Assembly (NCBI GenBank): GCA_945870225.1
Contig: CAMBRF010000004.1
Coordinates: 80,094 to 144,093, forward strand
Source of the DNA: PVC group bacterium
Lineage (GTDB): Bacteria > Verrucomicrobiota > Kiritimatiellia > CAIKKV01 > CAITUY01
Direction: 5' to 3'
DNA: 64,000 nucleotides
The notes beneath the pieces were generated by a model. That model was not told the DNA's origin. It searched no databases and worked only from the letters and a program-made list of their open reading frames with translations. The translations under genes and the position numbers were made by a program. Positions 9,070 through 18,120 of this stretch are shown piece after piece (within the stretch, counting starts at the first letter, position 1; every line of letters begins with the position of its first letter).

Positions 9070-10133
9070 GAGCCCGCCGCCTCGCCGACGGAGCCAGCCT
9101 TCACATGCCGTCTCCGTAACTGACCGCAGGCGGCCTCGATCTCGCCACCCTTGGAGGCGCGCAAGGTAACATTGATCCCCGCCTGCTCCAGCACCTGAAT
9201 AAACATGTCCGCCACCTGGGGCGCGGGTGCCTCTCCGAGGTATCCGTCCACGGGGCTGAGCGGGATCAGGTTCACCCTGGCCGGCAACGGTTTGAGCAGC
9301 CGGGCGAGGGCTTCCGCCTGCCGCCGGGAGTCATTGACCCCGCCGATCAGGGTGTACTCGAAGGTGATGATCCGGCGCGTACCGGCCACATACCGTTGGC
9401 AGGCCTCCATCAGGTCTTTCAGGGGATATCGGCGGTTGACCGGCATGAGCTGGTCGCGCAGGTCATTGTCGGGCGCATGCAGGGAAACCGAAAGCTCCAC
9501 CTGGATGCCCTCCCCCGCCAGACGCTCGATCCCGGGAATCACGCCGCTGGTGCTGATCGTGATATGCCGCGCGCCGATCAGTAAACCCTCCTGGTCATTG
9601 AGGATCCTGATCGCCTTTAAGACCGCCTCATAATTATCGAACGGCTCGCCCATGCCCATGAACACAATGTTCGAGGGGCGATCCCCGTGCTCACGGAAGG
9701 CCAGCAAAACCTGACCCACCATTTCGCCGCTCTCAAGGTTCCGGACGAACCCGCTCTTCCCGCTGGCGCAAAAGACGCAGGCGAAACGGCAGCCCACCTG
9801 GCTCGAGACACAAACCGTCATCCGGTCGCCTGCGGGAATGAGGACCTCCTCCACGCATTCACCGTCCCCCAGTCCGACCAGGATCTTACGGGTCCCCGTG
9901 GCCTCCCCGTCGACTTCCAGCCGTCGCACGGGCTCCAAACTGTATGACCCGGCTAATTTCTCCCGCAAGGTCGCGGGGACATTCCGCATCGCCGCCCAGT
10001 CGTCGACACGCTGGACATATAGCCACTTCCAAATCTGTTTGGCGCGAAAGGCGGGTTCGCCCAGCGCGGCCAAAGCGGCCGCGAACTCGGACGCCGACAA
10101 ACCGTGTATCAATGTTTTTGTTTTTCCGTCCAT
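9066..10133 (-). CDS. rlmN: Dual-specificity RNA methyltransferase RlmN
   Basis: This is a radical SAM enzyme that makes 2-methyladenosine at A2503 of 23S rRNA and A37 of some tRNAs. The [4Fe-4S]-binding motif CRFACVFCASG follows GDRMTVCVSSQVG. Further family motifs are VFMGMGEPFDNYEAV, HITISTSGVIPGI and FEYTLIGGVNDS. The conserved C-terminal cysteine is in the tail AACGQLRRR. I chose the ATG at 10133 because GGAG stands 6 bases upstream and the protein then begins MDGKTKTL. An in-frame TTG at 10178 overlaps the end of the upstream ABC gene and would add 15 residues of unlikely composition. At 355 residues it is of normal length. Confidence 0.96.
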   Translation of the reverse strand: MDGKTKTLIHGLSASEFAAALAALGEPAFRAKQIWKWLYVQRVDDWAAMRNVPATLREKLAGSYSLEPVRRLEVDGEATGTRKILVGLGDGECVEEVLIPAGDRMTVCVSSQVGCRFACVFCASGKSGFVRNLESGEMVGQVLLAFREHGDRPSNIVFMGMGEPFDNYEAVLKAIRILNDQEGLLIGARHITISTSGVIPGIERLAGEGIQVELSVSLHAPDNDLRDQLMPVNRRYPLKDLMEACQRYVAGTRRIITFEYTLIGGVNDSRRQAEALARLLKPLPARVNLIPLSPVDGYLGEAPAPQVADMFIQVLEQAGINVTLRASKGGEIEAACGQLRRRHVKAGSVGEAAGS

Positions 10134-10174
10134 TATTTCTCCGGCGCCCTTTGTCCCACGCCCCGCCGGCGCCG

Positions 10175-11743
10175 TCAAGCTCTTGCCCCCTCGTTCCGCG
10201 AAGGCGCGGACCCCACACCCGCCATCAGTCGCATCAAAAGCTCCTGATCGGCCCCGGCGCGGGACACTTCACCGGCGATCCGCCCGTCCCGCATCACGAG
10301 GATTCGCGACGACAGACTCAACACCTCCGGAAGCTCGCTGGATATGAGCAGAATCGCCAGCCCTTGTCGCGCCAGCTCATCGATCAATTCGTGGAGGGCC
10401 GCCTTGGCCCCGACGTCGACCCCGCGCGTCGGTTCATCGACCATCAGCACCTTCAGTTGCCGCGCGAGCCATTTGGCCATCACCACCTTCTGCTGGTTCC
10501 CGCCGCTCAGAGAGGCGACCGGCGTCTCGATGGACGGGGCCTTCACGCTAAGCCGGGCCAACAAACTCTCCGCTTCACGTGCTTCCTGACGATGATTCAA
10601 CAGCCCCCACCGGCTCAGCCGGTCGAGAATAACCAGCGAGAAATTGCGGCGACAACTCATCGACAGCACCAGTCCCTGCCGCTTCCGGTCCTCCGGGACC
10701 AGACCGATTCCGTTTCGCATCGCCTCACCCGCCGAACCGCCCCGCAACAGATGCCCGTCCACCTCGACCTCACCCTGGGCCCTGGAATCCAAGCCGAACA
10801 CGGCCTGGGCCACCTCACTCCGCCCTGCCCCGACCAGCCCGGCCATACCGACAATCTCGCCAGCCCGGATTTCGAAGGAGACGTTTTCAAACTTCCCTGG
10901 CGAAGAGAGGCCTTTCACCCGCATTCGCACGGGACCCGGCGCACTCGCTGGCGGAGCCGGCCGGTAATGGGCAATCGCGCGACCAACCATCATCTGGACA
11001 ATTTTATTCTCCGTGGCTTCCGCCCGGGTGAGCGTTCCCGCATAACGACCATCACGAAGAACACTGATGCGATCGCTCAGCCGGAGCACCTCCGGCATCC
11101 GGTGCGACACATAGATCATCGTCACCCCGCTCTGCCTCAGGCGTCCCATCAGCTCGAAAAGGGACTCCGACTCAGCCTGCGACAACGAACTGGTGGGCTC
11201 ATCGAAGACCAGGATCCTGGCGCCCGTGCCGACCGCCGCCGCGGTCTGCACCAACTGCTCCTGCCCGGTGCTCAAATGCCTCATCGTCTGCCGGACATCC
11301 AGGTCCACCCCGAGCTCACCCAGCAGCTGCCGCGCCTGCTCCTCCATCGCCCGCCGATCCAGCAGACACCGCATCCGGCGCGGATAGCGCCCGAGACGGA
11401 GGTTCTCCGCCACCGAGAGATCGGGGCAGAAGGCAAGCTCCTGGTGAACCATTCCAATCCCGGCGCACGCCGCATCGCGCGGAGAGCGAAACACCATAAC
11501 CCGGCCGCCCACACGAAGCGTCCCGCCATCGGGCCGGTGGATTCCGGCCAGGACCTTGCCCAGGGTTGACTTGCCGGCCCCGTTTTCGCCAACCAGGGCA
11601 TGACATTCACCCGGCGCGATCCCGAAGCTCACGTCATCGAGGGCTTGGACTCCGCCAAAACGTTTCGAAATGGATTCAAAGGCGACAGACGGAACAAAGC
11701 CCCCCGTGGTCTCTGCGGCAGGGTTGATAGGTTCCGTCATCAT
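10175..11743 (-). CDS. Sugar ABC transporter ATP-binding protein, RbsA/MglA type
   Basis: The 522-residue protein contains two fused ABC ATPase domains, the hallmark of ribose/galactose-type carbohydrate importers (CUT2). The first half has Walker A GENGAGKSTLGK, signature LSTGQEQLV and Walker B ILVFDEPTSSL. The second half lacks a canonical P-loop, having GLVGAGRSEVAQ instead, and carries LSGGNQQKV and LMVDEPTRGVD. This asymmetry is normal for the family. It energises the permease and binding protein encoded just upstream. The ATG at 11743 is preferred. An upstream in-frame start would overlap the binding-protein gene by 16 bases. The sugar cannot be deduced. Confidence 0.93.
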   Translation of the reverse strand: MMTEPINPAAETTGGFVPSVAFESISKRFGGVQALDDVSFGIAPGECHALVGENGAGKSTLGKVLAGIHRPDGGTLRVGGRVMVFRSPRDAACAGIGMVHQELAFCPDLSVAENLRLGRYPRRMRCLLDRRAMEEQARQLLGELGVDLDVRQTMRHLSTGQEQLVQTAAAVGTGARILVFDEPTSSLSQAESESLFELMGRLRQSGVTMIYVSHRMPEVLRLSDRISVLRDGRYAGTLTRAEATENKIVQMMVGRAIAHYRPAPPASAPGPVRMRVKGLSSPGKFENVSFEIRAGEIVGMAGLVGAGRSEVAQAVFGLDSRAQGEVEVDGHLLRGGSAGEAMRNGIGLVPEDRKRQGLVLSMSCRRNFSLVILDRLSRWGLLNHRQEAREAESLLARLSVKAPSIETPVASLSGGNQQKVVMAKWLARQLKVLMVDEPTRGVDVGAKAALHELIDELARQGLAILLISSELPEVLSLSSRILVMRDGRIAGEVSRAGADQELLMRLMAGVGSAPSRNEGARA

Positions 11744-11760
11744 GGACACATCCCGCGGGC

Positions 11761-12759
11761 TTACTTCCGCAGCCACTTATCCCACTTTTTCATCCACTCC
11801 TCCGCGTTATCCCGGGTGACCCGGGTGAGGGGGTCGATGATTTTCACCTCGGCGGGCGACTGTCCCTCGATGATCTTTTTAAGGAGGATCTCCACGGATT
11901 TGTATCCCCAGCCATAACAATCCTGCGCATAAAGCACGGCCACATGACCACTGCGGAGATACGCCAGTTGCGCGGGCAAGGCATCCACCGACACCACCTT
12001 GATGGACCCGGGCGCCCACTTCAACGCATTCCGGGCGAAAAGCGGCCACCCGCCAATCATCGCCCAGCCCTGGATTTCAGGATGCGTGCTCTGCGCGGTA
12101 TTAACGGCCTCCGCGGACTGCTCTGGCGTCTCCGGATGATAGAAAACACCATCCGCCAGCAGGGTCATCGCCTTGTGGCCCTTGAGCTCATCCCTCACAC
12201 CCTGAACCCGCTTCTGGAGATTCGGAGCCGTCTGGTTTCCGGCCAGAATCGCGATCGTGCCCTTGTCCCCCATGATCTCCGCCAGTTCCTTCATGACGAC
12301 CTTGCCGCAGGTCAGGTCATCGGTGCCGTAGTAACACATGCGCTTGCTACGCGGCGCGTCGGAATCGAAACACATCACGGCCGCGCCCAACTCAACCGCC
12401 TTGTTGATGGCCGGAGTTACCGTATTGGCATCGGAGCAGGCCACGGCGATGCCGGCGGCCCCGCCGCGAGCGAGCTGTTCGATGGCCTCAGCCTGCTTCT
12501 GCGCGTCCTCATCCGGCGGAGTCTGCCAGTCAATCTCAACCTGCACCCCGTATCGGGCGCCCAACTCCCGCGCGGCGTCCTTCGCCCCGGCGTACCCGGC
12601 CTGGAACACCGGATTGGACTGACTCTTGGCCACCAATCCGATCACAATCTTCTTGCCCGCCTCCGGCATGACGGAGTCCGTTCGCGGGGCCGCCTGCCCG
12701 TCCGTCAACGCCGCACACAGTCCCATTACACCAACCTGCATCATGATCCATTGCTTCAC
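11761..12759 (-). CDS. Sugar ABC transporter substrate-binding protein
   Basis: This is a 332-residue periplasmic binding protein of the ribose/autoinducer-2 type (Peripla_BP_4). It has an N-terminal signal peptide, with hydrophobic core IMMQVGVMGLCAAL ending near QAAP. Family features include KIVIGLVAKSQSNPVFQAGYAGAKD at the first strand, IAVACSDANTVTPAI, and AVMCFDSDAP. It delivers a sugar or sugar-like ligand to the permease. The start is GTG, and its bases overlap the permease stop codon (GTGA), which implies translational coupling. Its 3-prime end is followed within 17 bases by the ATPase gene. The ligand is unknown. Confidence 0.93.
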   Translation of the reverse strand: MKQWIMMQVGVMGLCAALTDGQAAPRTDSVMPEAGKKIVIGLVAKSQSNPVFQAGYAGAKDAARELGARYGVQVEIDWQTPPDEDAQKQAEAIEQLARGGAAGIAVACSDANTVTPAINKAVELGAAVMCFDSDAPRSKRMCYYGTDDLTCGKVVMKELAEIMGDKGTIAILAGNQTAPNLQKRVQGVRDELKGHKAMTLLADGVFYHPETPEQSAEAVNTAQSTHPEIQGWAMIGGWPLFARNALKWAPGSIKVVSVDALPAQLAYLRSGHVAVLYAQDCYGWGYKSVEILLKKIIEGQSPAEVKIIDPLTRVTRDNAEEWMKKWDKWLRK

Positions 12760-13943
12760 TCCGGCCTCCCTTCTTTGGTTTCACCCTGACCCTGCGTCCG
12801 TGACAACGTCTTTCTCGCCGCTTTCCGGCCGCGCAGGTATTCACTCAAACGATCCACCGCCACGGCCACGATGATGGCAATGCCGATGATAATCTTGGTG
12901 TATTCCTTCGACAGCGGAATGACGGCAAACCCGAGATCAATTTTCTTGAGGATATAGATCCCGTTTTCGATCAGCTTGATGATCAGCGCCCCGAGCATGG
13001 CGCCCAGCGCCGTGCCCCGTCCCCCGGTCAGGCTGGCGCCCCCGACGACCGCCGCCGCAATGACCGTCAATTCATACCCCTCACCCGTGGCCGTATTGGC
13101 TGAGCCAAAATATCCCGTTGATACCATGCCGGCAATTCCGGCCGCCATCCCGGACAGGACATAAACCCGCACTTTGATCCACCCCACCGGCAGACCGCTG
13201 AAGCGCGCCGCCTCCTCATTTCCGCCCAGCGCATAGACTTCGCGACCGGAAATCGTATGGTTCAGGAAGACCCACCCGGCCACCACGCAAAGCACCATCA
13301 CCACCAAAGGGACCGGCTGCAACATAATGGACGTTGCCCCGCCCTGCGGCAGCACTACCTGCCAGGACATGAAGTTTTCGGTGAACGCCAGCGGCAGGGT
13401 GGCATCGCCCGACGGCAGGGATTTCGTGGGCACGGAGATCAGGGCCAGACCGCGAAAGATGCTCAGGGTTCCCAGCGTGACGATAAAGGGATGCATCCGG
13501 AGGCCCACCACCAGCAGGCCATTGATCAGCCCGCAAAGCACACCGATCAGAATCGGCACGCCCAGGGCAATCGGCAGAACCACCAGGGGACTGGCCTGCT
13601 CCGGGATCGTCTGCAAGACCGCCGCCGAACCCAGAGCGGCGAGGCCGAATATCGAGCCCACGGATATGTCAATGCCGCCGCCCACAATGACGATCGTCAC
13701 GCCCACCGCCATGATGGCCATCCACGACATCGGGGTCGCCACATTGGGAATGAGATTGTCGAGGCGAAAGAAGTTGTTAACGACCTGCCCCCGGACCGTG
13801 ATCGGATCGGCCGCGAAGGTCAGAAGCGTGCCGATCAGGACGATGACGACCAGGAGGCCGCCCTCTGGAATCCGCAGCCACTCGAACCGCCGCCCTGTCA
13901 ACAAGGGCTTCCCGTCCATCGCTTTTATCGATCTATCCTGCAT
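12756..13943 (-). CDS. Sugar ABC transporter permease, RbsC type
   Basis: The 395-residue membrane protein is of the BPD_transp_2 type with about nine to ten hydrophobic segments. The conserved GGGIDISVGSIFGLAAL and AAAVVGGASLTGGRGTALGAMLGALI stretches are diagnostic of RbsC/XylH-like permeases. The ATG at 13943 is chosen because GGGAG lies 7 bases upstream. A TTG further upstream (13988) is possible. It is the first gene of the transporter operon, an order (permease, binding protein, ATPase) that differs from the classical rbs order. The intergenic region to the divergent sugar transferase is only about 110 bases and must hold both promoters. Confidence 0.92.
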   Translation of the reverse strand: MQDRSIKAMDGKPLLTGRRFEWLRIPEGGLLVVIVLIGTLLTFAADPITVRGQVVNNFFRLDNLIPNVATPMSWMAIMAVGVTIVIVGGGIDISVGSIFGLAALGSAAVLQTIPEQASPLVVLPIALGVPILIGVLCGLINGLLVVGLRMHPFIVTLGTLSIFRGLALISVPTKSLPSGDATLPLAFTENFMSWQVVLPQGGATSIMLQPVPLVVMVLCVVAGWVFLNHTISGREVYALGGNEEAARFSGLPVGWIKVRVYVLSGMAAGIAGMVSTGYFGSANTATGEGYELTVIAAAVVGGASLTGGRGTALGAMLGALIIKLIENGIYILKKIDLGFAVIPLSKEYTKIIIGIAIIVAVAVDRLSEYLRGRKAARKTLSRTQGQGETKEGRPE

Positions 13944-14051
13944 CAGCACGCTCCCGCCCACCCCGATCAAGGGTTGAGATCGGTCCAATCATACGCACCG
14001 CGCCGTTCCAGTCACGCGCAATCGATTAGGAAAAAGCGGTGAGATTACCTC

Positions 14052-15497
14052 TTGAAAGCCTGCTCGGGTCTCAATAGAGTGAACGGCGTGCGAAACAAAG
14101 ACACCATGGATGCCCTGGCCAGCGGACTGGCCGTTCTGACCGATGCCGCCGCCATTTTTGCCGGCTTTCTGATCGCCACCTGGCTTCGGTTCGACACCGG
14201 CCTCTTCACGGTCGACAGTTGGCCCCCGGACCTCTACTTCACCTACGGACTGGGATCCCTCGTGGCTACCGTTATTTTTCTTTTCATTTTCCGCTCGCTG
14301 GGCCTCTTTATCCGACCGCAACTCGGCCGCTTCCCCAATAAGATACCGCGATTGATCCGTGCGATCGGGATTGGCCTGCTTCTCGCCACGGCACTGGCCT
14401 TCGCGGTACGGACGGACCCGCCCTTCTCCCGGCTTACCATGGCCATTTCCTTTTTCACCATCGCTTTTCTGGTCGTGCTTGAACGTTACCTGCTCTTCCG
14501 GATTGAAATTCATATGGCCCGGAGAGGCACGCAACAGAATCGGGTACTGATCGTCGGCACAGACGCCGTGGCCGTTCACCTCAAGCACAGCCTGGAACGG
14601 GAACCGCGCCTGCGGGCCAGGGTTGTGGGATTCGTCCACACCGGGGGTGTCGCCGCAGATGCCGAAATCGCCCCGAAGGCCATCCTGGGCGACATCGGCG
14701 GTCTGGACGCCATCCTTGACGCGCATGCCGTTGACCAACTCATCGTGACCGACAGTCATCTGGGCCACCAGCGTGTCGTCGAGATCATTCTCGCCTGCGA
14801 ACAGAACCTCATCACGTTCAACATGGTGCCCGATATGTTCCGGATCATGACCGGCAGCATGGACATGCAACTGGTGGATGACATTCCCCTGCTGGGCGTC
14901 AGCCGCTGGCCGCTGGATTACTTCTGGAACCGCATTCTCAAGCGAATAGAGGACATCGTCGGCGCCATCTTCGGGCTCCTGATCAGCGCCCCTGTGATTT
15001 TTATCGCCGCCCTGCTGGTCAAAAGGTCGTCCCCCGGCACGGTTTTTTACCGGCAGGAGCGCTGCGGGGAGAACGGCAAGCCCTTCACCATTTTCAAGCT
15101 TCGCACCATGCACGCCGATGCCGAGAAATCCTCCGGCCCGGTCTGGGCGGCGCCGGAAGATCCCCGCCGCACACGCATCGGCGCTTTCCTCCGGAGCCAG
15201 AACCTGGACGAGCTGCCGCAGTTGTGGAATGTGCTAAAGGGCGAAATGAGCCTGGTGGGACCGCGCCCCGAGCGACCCCACTTCGTTGAGAAATTCAAGG
15301 ACGATATCGACCGGTATATGTGGCGTCATGTCTCCAAACCCGGCATGACGGGCTGGGCCCAGGTCAACGGATTACGCGGGAATACCAGCATCGAGGAACG
15401 GATCAAGTATGACCTCTATTATCTCGAAAACTGGTCCCTGTCCTTTGACTTCAAGATCCTGCTACGCACCCTGGCCGCCAATCGGAACGCCTATTAA
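14052..15497 (+). CDS. Polyprenyl-phosphate sugar-1-phosphate transferase, WbaP/CpsE-like
   Basis: The 481-residue protein has about four N-terminal membrane helices, a central CoA-binding-like domain (RVLIVGTDAVAVHLK) and a C-terminal bacterial sugar transferase domain. That domain starts with a membrane segment after RWPLDYFWNRILKR. Catalytic motifs include FKLRTMHADAE, the DELPQLWNVLKGEMSLVGPRPERP block and KPGMTGWAQVNG. Such enzymes start exopolysaccharide or O-antigen repeat synthesis by loading hexose-1-phosphate onto undecaprenyl phosphate. The TTG at 14052 has GGTGA 8 bases upstream. GTG at 14088 and ATG at 14106 are alternatives that leave all domains intact. Confidence 0.93.
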   Translation: MKACSGLNRVNGVRNKDTMDALASGLAVLTDAAAIFAGFLIATWLRFDTGLFTVDSWPPDLYFTYGLGSLVATVIFLFIFRSLGLFIRPQLGRFPNKIPRLIRAIGIGLLLATALAFAVRTDPPFSRLTMAISFFTIAFLVVLERYLLFRIEIHMARRGTQQNRVLIVGTDAVAVHLKHSLEREPRLRARVVGFVHTGGVAADAEIAPKAILGDIGGLDAILDAHAVDQLIVTDSHLGHQRVVEIILACEQNLITFNMVPDMFRIMTGSMDMQLVDDIPLLGVSRWPLDYFWNRILKRIEDIVGAIFGLLISAPVIFIAALLVKRSSPGTVFYRQERCGENGKPFTIFKLRTMHADAEKSSGPVWAAPEDPRRTRIGAFLRSQNLDELPQLWNVLKGEMSLVGPRPERPHFVEKFKDDIDRYMWRHVSKPGMTGWAQVNGLRGNTSIEERIKYDLYYLENWSLSFDFKILLRTLAANRNAY

Positions 15498-15555
15498 ACC
15501 GAACTCATCATTCTTTCGGATTGACCGCCCCGAGTTATTCCATCATTTTTGAACC

Positions 15556-16023
15556 ATGCATATCGGTATCGGAGAGCTTTTTACCAGCCCCATCTTCTGG
15601 TCCGCTTTTTTCGGGTGGATGGTCGCCTCGTTTTTAAAAATGCTGGGCAACCTGAGCAAGAGCGGGCGGATTGATTTTCAGTATCTCACCACTTTGGGCG
15701 GCATGCCCAGCGCGCATTCCGCCATGGTGAGCGGACTGGCGACCGCCGTGGGACTCCGGGAGGGATTCGGCAGCACCCTTTTTGCCGTAACCCTGGCCTT
15801 TGCCGCCGTCGTCATGTTCGACGCCTCAACCGTACGACGCGCCACGGGGCTCCAGGCCCGGTTGCTGAACCAGATCGTTGACGAGGTCTTCAAGCAACAT
15901 CATCTATCTACCCAGAAGCTCAAGGAAATCCTGGGCCACACCCGCATGGAAGTTTTCGCAGGTATGCTGGTGGGCATCGCCACTGGTCTGGTAATAGGCC
16001 TGCTGACGCAGTCCCCGTCCTGA
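15556..16023 (+). CDS. Divergent PAP2 family (DUF212) membrane protein
   Basis: The 155-residue protein has three to four hydrophobic segments. It has the DUF212 signature GGMPSAHSAMVSGLATAVGL, with a PAP2-like Ser-His pair (P-S-A-H-S), and MFDASTVRRATGLQA. A C-terminal segment, GHTRMEVFAGMLVGIATG, is also characteristic. The family is related to PAP2 phosphatases and is widespread in bacteria and plants, but its substrate is not established. It follows the sugar transferase by 58 bases on the same strand. Confidence 0.88.
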   Translation: MHIGIGELFTSPIFWSAFFGWMVASFLKMLGNLSKSGRIDFQYLTTLGGMPSAHSAMVSGLATAVGLREGFGSTLFAVTLAFAAVVMFDASTVRRATGLQARLLNQIVDEVFKQHHLSTQKLKEILGHTRMEVFAGMLVGIATGLVIGLLTQSPS

Positions 16024-16071
16024 TTCAGGCCCCGGGGCATATCCTTAATCCCCACACCGAAAGCAACCGTG

Positions 16072-16746
16072 ATGCCTGCCGCTGAAACCCGTCCCCAGTC
16101 CCCGAAAGGCGTGATCTTTGATATGGATGGAGTCCTTACCGACTCCGAACCGCTCATCTGCGCCGCAGCCATCGCCATGTTCGCTGAAAAGGGACTTCGG
16201 GTTCTTCCCGCTGACTTTCACCCATTTGTGGGGACGGGGGAGAACCGTTACCTGGGTGGCGTGGCGGAAAAATACGGACTCACCCTCGATATCGCGGCAG
16301 CCAAAAAACGGACCTACGAGATCTACCTGGCCATGGTGCCGACAAAACTTCGAGCCTTCCCGGGCGCCGTGGAGTTTGTCAACGCCTGCCGGTCCGGGGG
16401 CTGGCGGATTGCCGTGGCCTCCAGCGCCGACTGGATCAAGGTGGAGGCCAACCTGATCAACATCGGCCTCCCTCCGGACCTGTGGGATGCCATTGTGACC
16501 GCCGAGGATGTGATCCACAAGAAACCTGCACCCGACCTCTTTCTGGCGGCGGCCCGCAAGTTGAAGCTTTCGTCCTCTCAATGCGTCGTGATTGAGGATG
16601 CGATCAACGGCATTCAAGCCGCCCGCGCCGCCGGGATACGCTGCATCGCCGTGGCGCAAAGTTTCAGCGCCGATCTCCTATCCGAGGCCGATCTGGTCCG
16701 CCCCACCATCGCCTCATTGACCCTTAATGATCTGCAGGCTCCGTAA
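16072..16746 (+). CDS. HAD-superfamily hydrolase, beta-phosphoglucomutase-like
   Basis: The 224-residue protein has all four HAD motifs. Motif I is GVIFDMDGVLTDSEP with both aspartates. Motif II is AVASSADWIKV. Motif III is the lysine in DVIHKKPAPDLF. Motif IV is CVVIEDAINGIQAARAAG. A helical cap domain lies between residues about 28 and 90. The motif-I form and the cap place it in the beta-phosphoglucomutase/phosphatase subgroup, so it could be a sugar-phosphate mutase or a phosphatase. The ATG at 16072 is preceded by an overlapping GTG (16069), and no strong ribosome site separates them. It is probably in the same transcription unit as the sugar transferase and DUF212 genes. Confidence 0.9.
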   Translation: MPAAETRPQSPKGVIFDMDGVLTDSEPLICAAAIAMFAEKGLRVLPADFHPFVGTGENRYLGGVAEKYGLTLDIAAAKKRTYEIYLAMVPTKLRAFPGAVEFVNACRSGGWRIAVASSADWIKVEANLINIGLPPDLWDAIVTAEDVIHKKPAPDLFLAAARKLKLSSSQCVVIEDAINGIQAARAAGIRCIAVAQSFSADLLSEADLVRPTIASLTLNDLQAP

Positions 16747-16833
16747 TCAGGTCATTTTCAGACCAACAAAACATGCCTGTTTCAGTCTCGCTTGATATTT
16801 TTCTCAAGCCCTGCTATATGGCTTGAGGAGAAT

Positions 16834-18003
16834 ATGAGAGTAACGCAAAAGGATGTAGCCAGGGCGGCGGGCGTTTCGGAATCGGCCGTCTCGTTGGTGG
16901 TCAATGGCAAGGCCACGGAACGGGGAATTATCCCGGCGACCCAGGCGAGGATTGCGGCCTCGATCCGCCAACTGGGGTACCAACCGGAACCGATCAGCCG
17001 CCGGATTGCGCTCCATCAGGGCGGCGCGGTAAAACCGCCACGACCCATTCAAGCCACCGTGCCCCAGGTGGAGGCGACCAATCCGGCGAGCAATAGTCCC
17101 TTGATCGCGGTCATCCTTTCGACAGCAAGCCCCGCCACATCGCTGGCATTGATCCCGGAGATGGAGACAACGCTTCAGGCCAACGGCAGGCGGGTAAGGA
17201 TCATCGTTGTCCCCGCCGCCGATCCCAGCGCCCTCCGCGAAAGAGTGAACCGTTTACCGCGTGAAGCCGTCGGGATGATTGTCTGTCCAACCGTGCATCC
17301 GGCAGTGTCGGCGATCACCGGGGCAACTTGTCCCATTCTCGTTCTATGGCCGGGCGCAGCAAAAGCGTTGACCGAGCCACCGTCCGTTCCCAAACCGGCA
17401 CCCGAGCCAATCCCCGTCGAAAGGAACATCGGCGATTCCTCACCCCTGCCAATCCTATCCAAAAGGGAGGGCGGCGATTCCTCGCCGCCGTCTTCTCCCG
17501 AACCCCAACCCATCGTCACCGCACCCGCCGAACCCGTGCCCGAGCCGATCCCCTCCGAAGGGAACGGCGGCGATTCCTCGCCGCCGTCTTCTCCCGACCC
17601 CCAACCCATTGTCACCGCACCCGCTGAACCCGCACCCGCCGAACCCGTACCCGAGCCGCTCCCCTCCGAAAGGAACGGCGGCGATTCCTCGCCGCCGTCT
17701 TCTCCCGCCCCCCAGCCCATCGTCACCGCACCCGCCGAACCGGCTCCCGCCGAACCGGCGCCCGAACCGATCCCCTCCGAAGGGAACGGCGGCGATTCCT
17801 CGCCGCCGTCCACTCCCGACCCCCAACCCATCGTCACCGCTCCTGCCGAACCGACGCCCGAGCCGCTCCCCTCCGAAAGGGAGGGCGGCGATTCCTCGCC
17901 GCCGTCTTCTCCCGACCCCCAACCCGTCGTCACCGCACCCGCTGAACCCGCACCCGCCGAACCGGTACCCGAGCCGATCCCCTCCGAACCCGTACCCCTG
18001 TAA
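16834..18003 (+). CDS. LacI-like HTH protein with truncated effector domain and palindromic Pro/Glu repeats
   Basis: The 389-residue protein starts with a LacI-type helix-turn-helix, VTQKDVARAAGVSESAVSLVVNG (given here in part as VTQKDVARAAGVSES, residues 3-17), and a hinge region to about residue 60. Residues about 85-190 resemble only the first half of a periplasmic-binding-protein-like effector domain (SPLIAVILST, then VGMIVCPTVHPAV). The rest, about 200 residues, is a low-complexity repeat built on GGDSSPPSSP-x-PQPIVTAPAEP. The ATG at 16834 follows GAGGAG by 3 bases. With half its ligand domain missing it is unlikely to act as an ordinary sugar-responsive repressor. It may be a constitutive DNA-binding protein with a flexible tail, or a decaying gene kept open by in-frame repeats. 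Confidence 0.8.
   Translation: MRVTQKDVARAAGVSESAVSLVVNGKATERGIIPATQARIAASIRQLGYQPEPISRRIALHQGGAVKPPRPIQATVPQVEATNPASNSPLIAVILSTASPATSLALIPEMETTLQANGRRVRIIVVPAADPSALRERVNRLPREAVGMIVCPTVHPAVSAITGATCPILVLWPGAAKALTEPPSVPKPAPEPIPVERNIGDSSPLPILSKREGGDSSPPSSPEPQPIVTAPAEPVPEPIPSEGNGGDSSPPSSPDPQPIVTAPAEPAPAEPVPEPLPSERNGGDSSPPSSPAPQPIVTAPAEPAPAEPAPEPIPSEGNGGDSSPPSTPDPQPIVTAPAEPTPEPLPSEREGGDSSPPSSPDPQPVVTAPAEPAPAEPVPEPIPSEPVPL
17431..17990 (+). repeat. In-frame tandem repeat with perfect hairpins inside the LacI-like gene
   Basis: Five copies of a hairpin core lie at 17470, 17566, 17677, 17788 and 17884. The arms are GGCGGCGA and TCGCCGCC around a TTCC loop. In the three middle copies the stem extends to 10 base pairs. 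Spacings are 96, 111, 111 and 96 bases, all multiples of three, the longer units having one extra five-codon EPAPA block. A degenerate sixth copy starts near 17431. Because the units are multiples of three and have biased codons, several other frames on both strands stay open here. These are not separate genes. Confidence 0.95.
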
Positions 18004-18120
18004 CGTTGGTCAGCAGGCTGAACGAGCCCGGAGCGCGAGTTCCAGCCAGACTGGCCTTGTTGGGGTCATTTTGGTCTGAATTTTCATTTGGACTGCGGTG
18101 GCTCGACACCGCTGTCACAT

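Noticed and set aside
13989..15113. Minus-strand open frame opposite the sugar transferase
   Set aside because: The plus strand codes for a complete, motif-rich sugar transferase. The antisense frame has no recognisable features.
17175..17933. Minus-strand Gly/Ser-rich frame and a shifted plus-strand Pro-rich frame across the LacI repeats
   Set aside because: Repeat units of 96 and 111 bases keep several frames open at once. Only the frame continuous with the helix-turn-helix is credible.
17431..17990. Repeats considered as a CRISPR array
   Set aside because: The repeats include the whole unit, have no unique spacers, are in frame with a protein and have no cas genes nearby.
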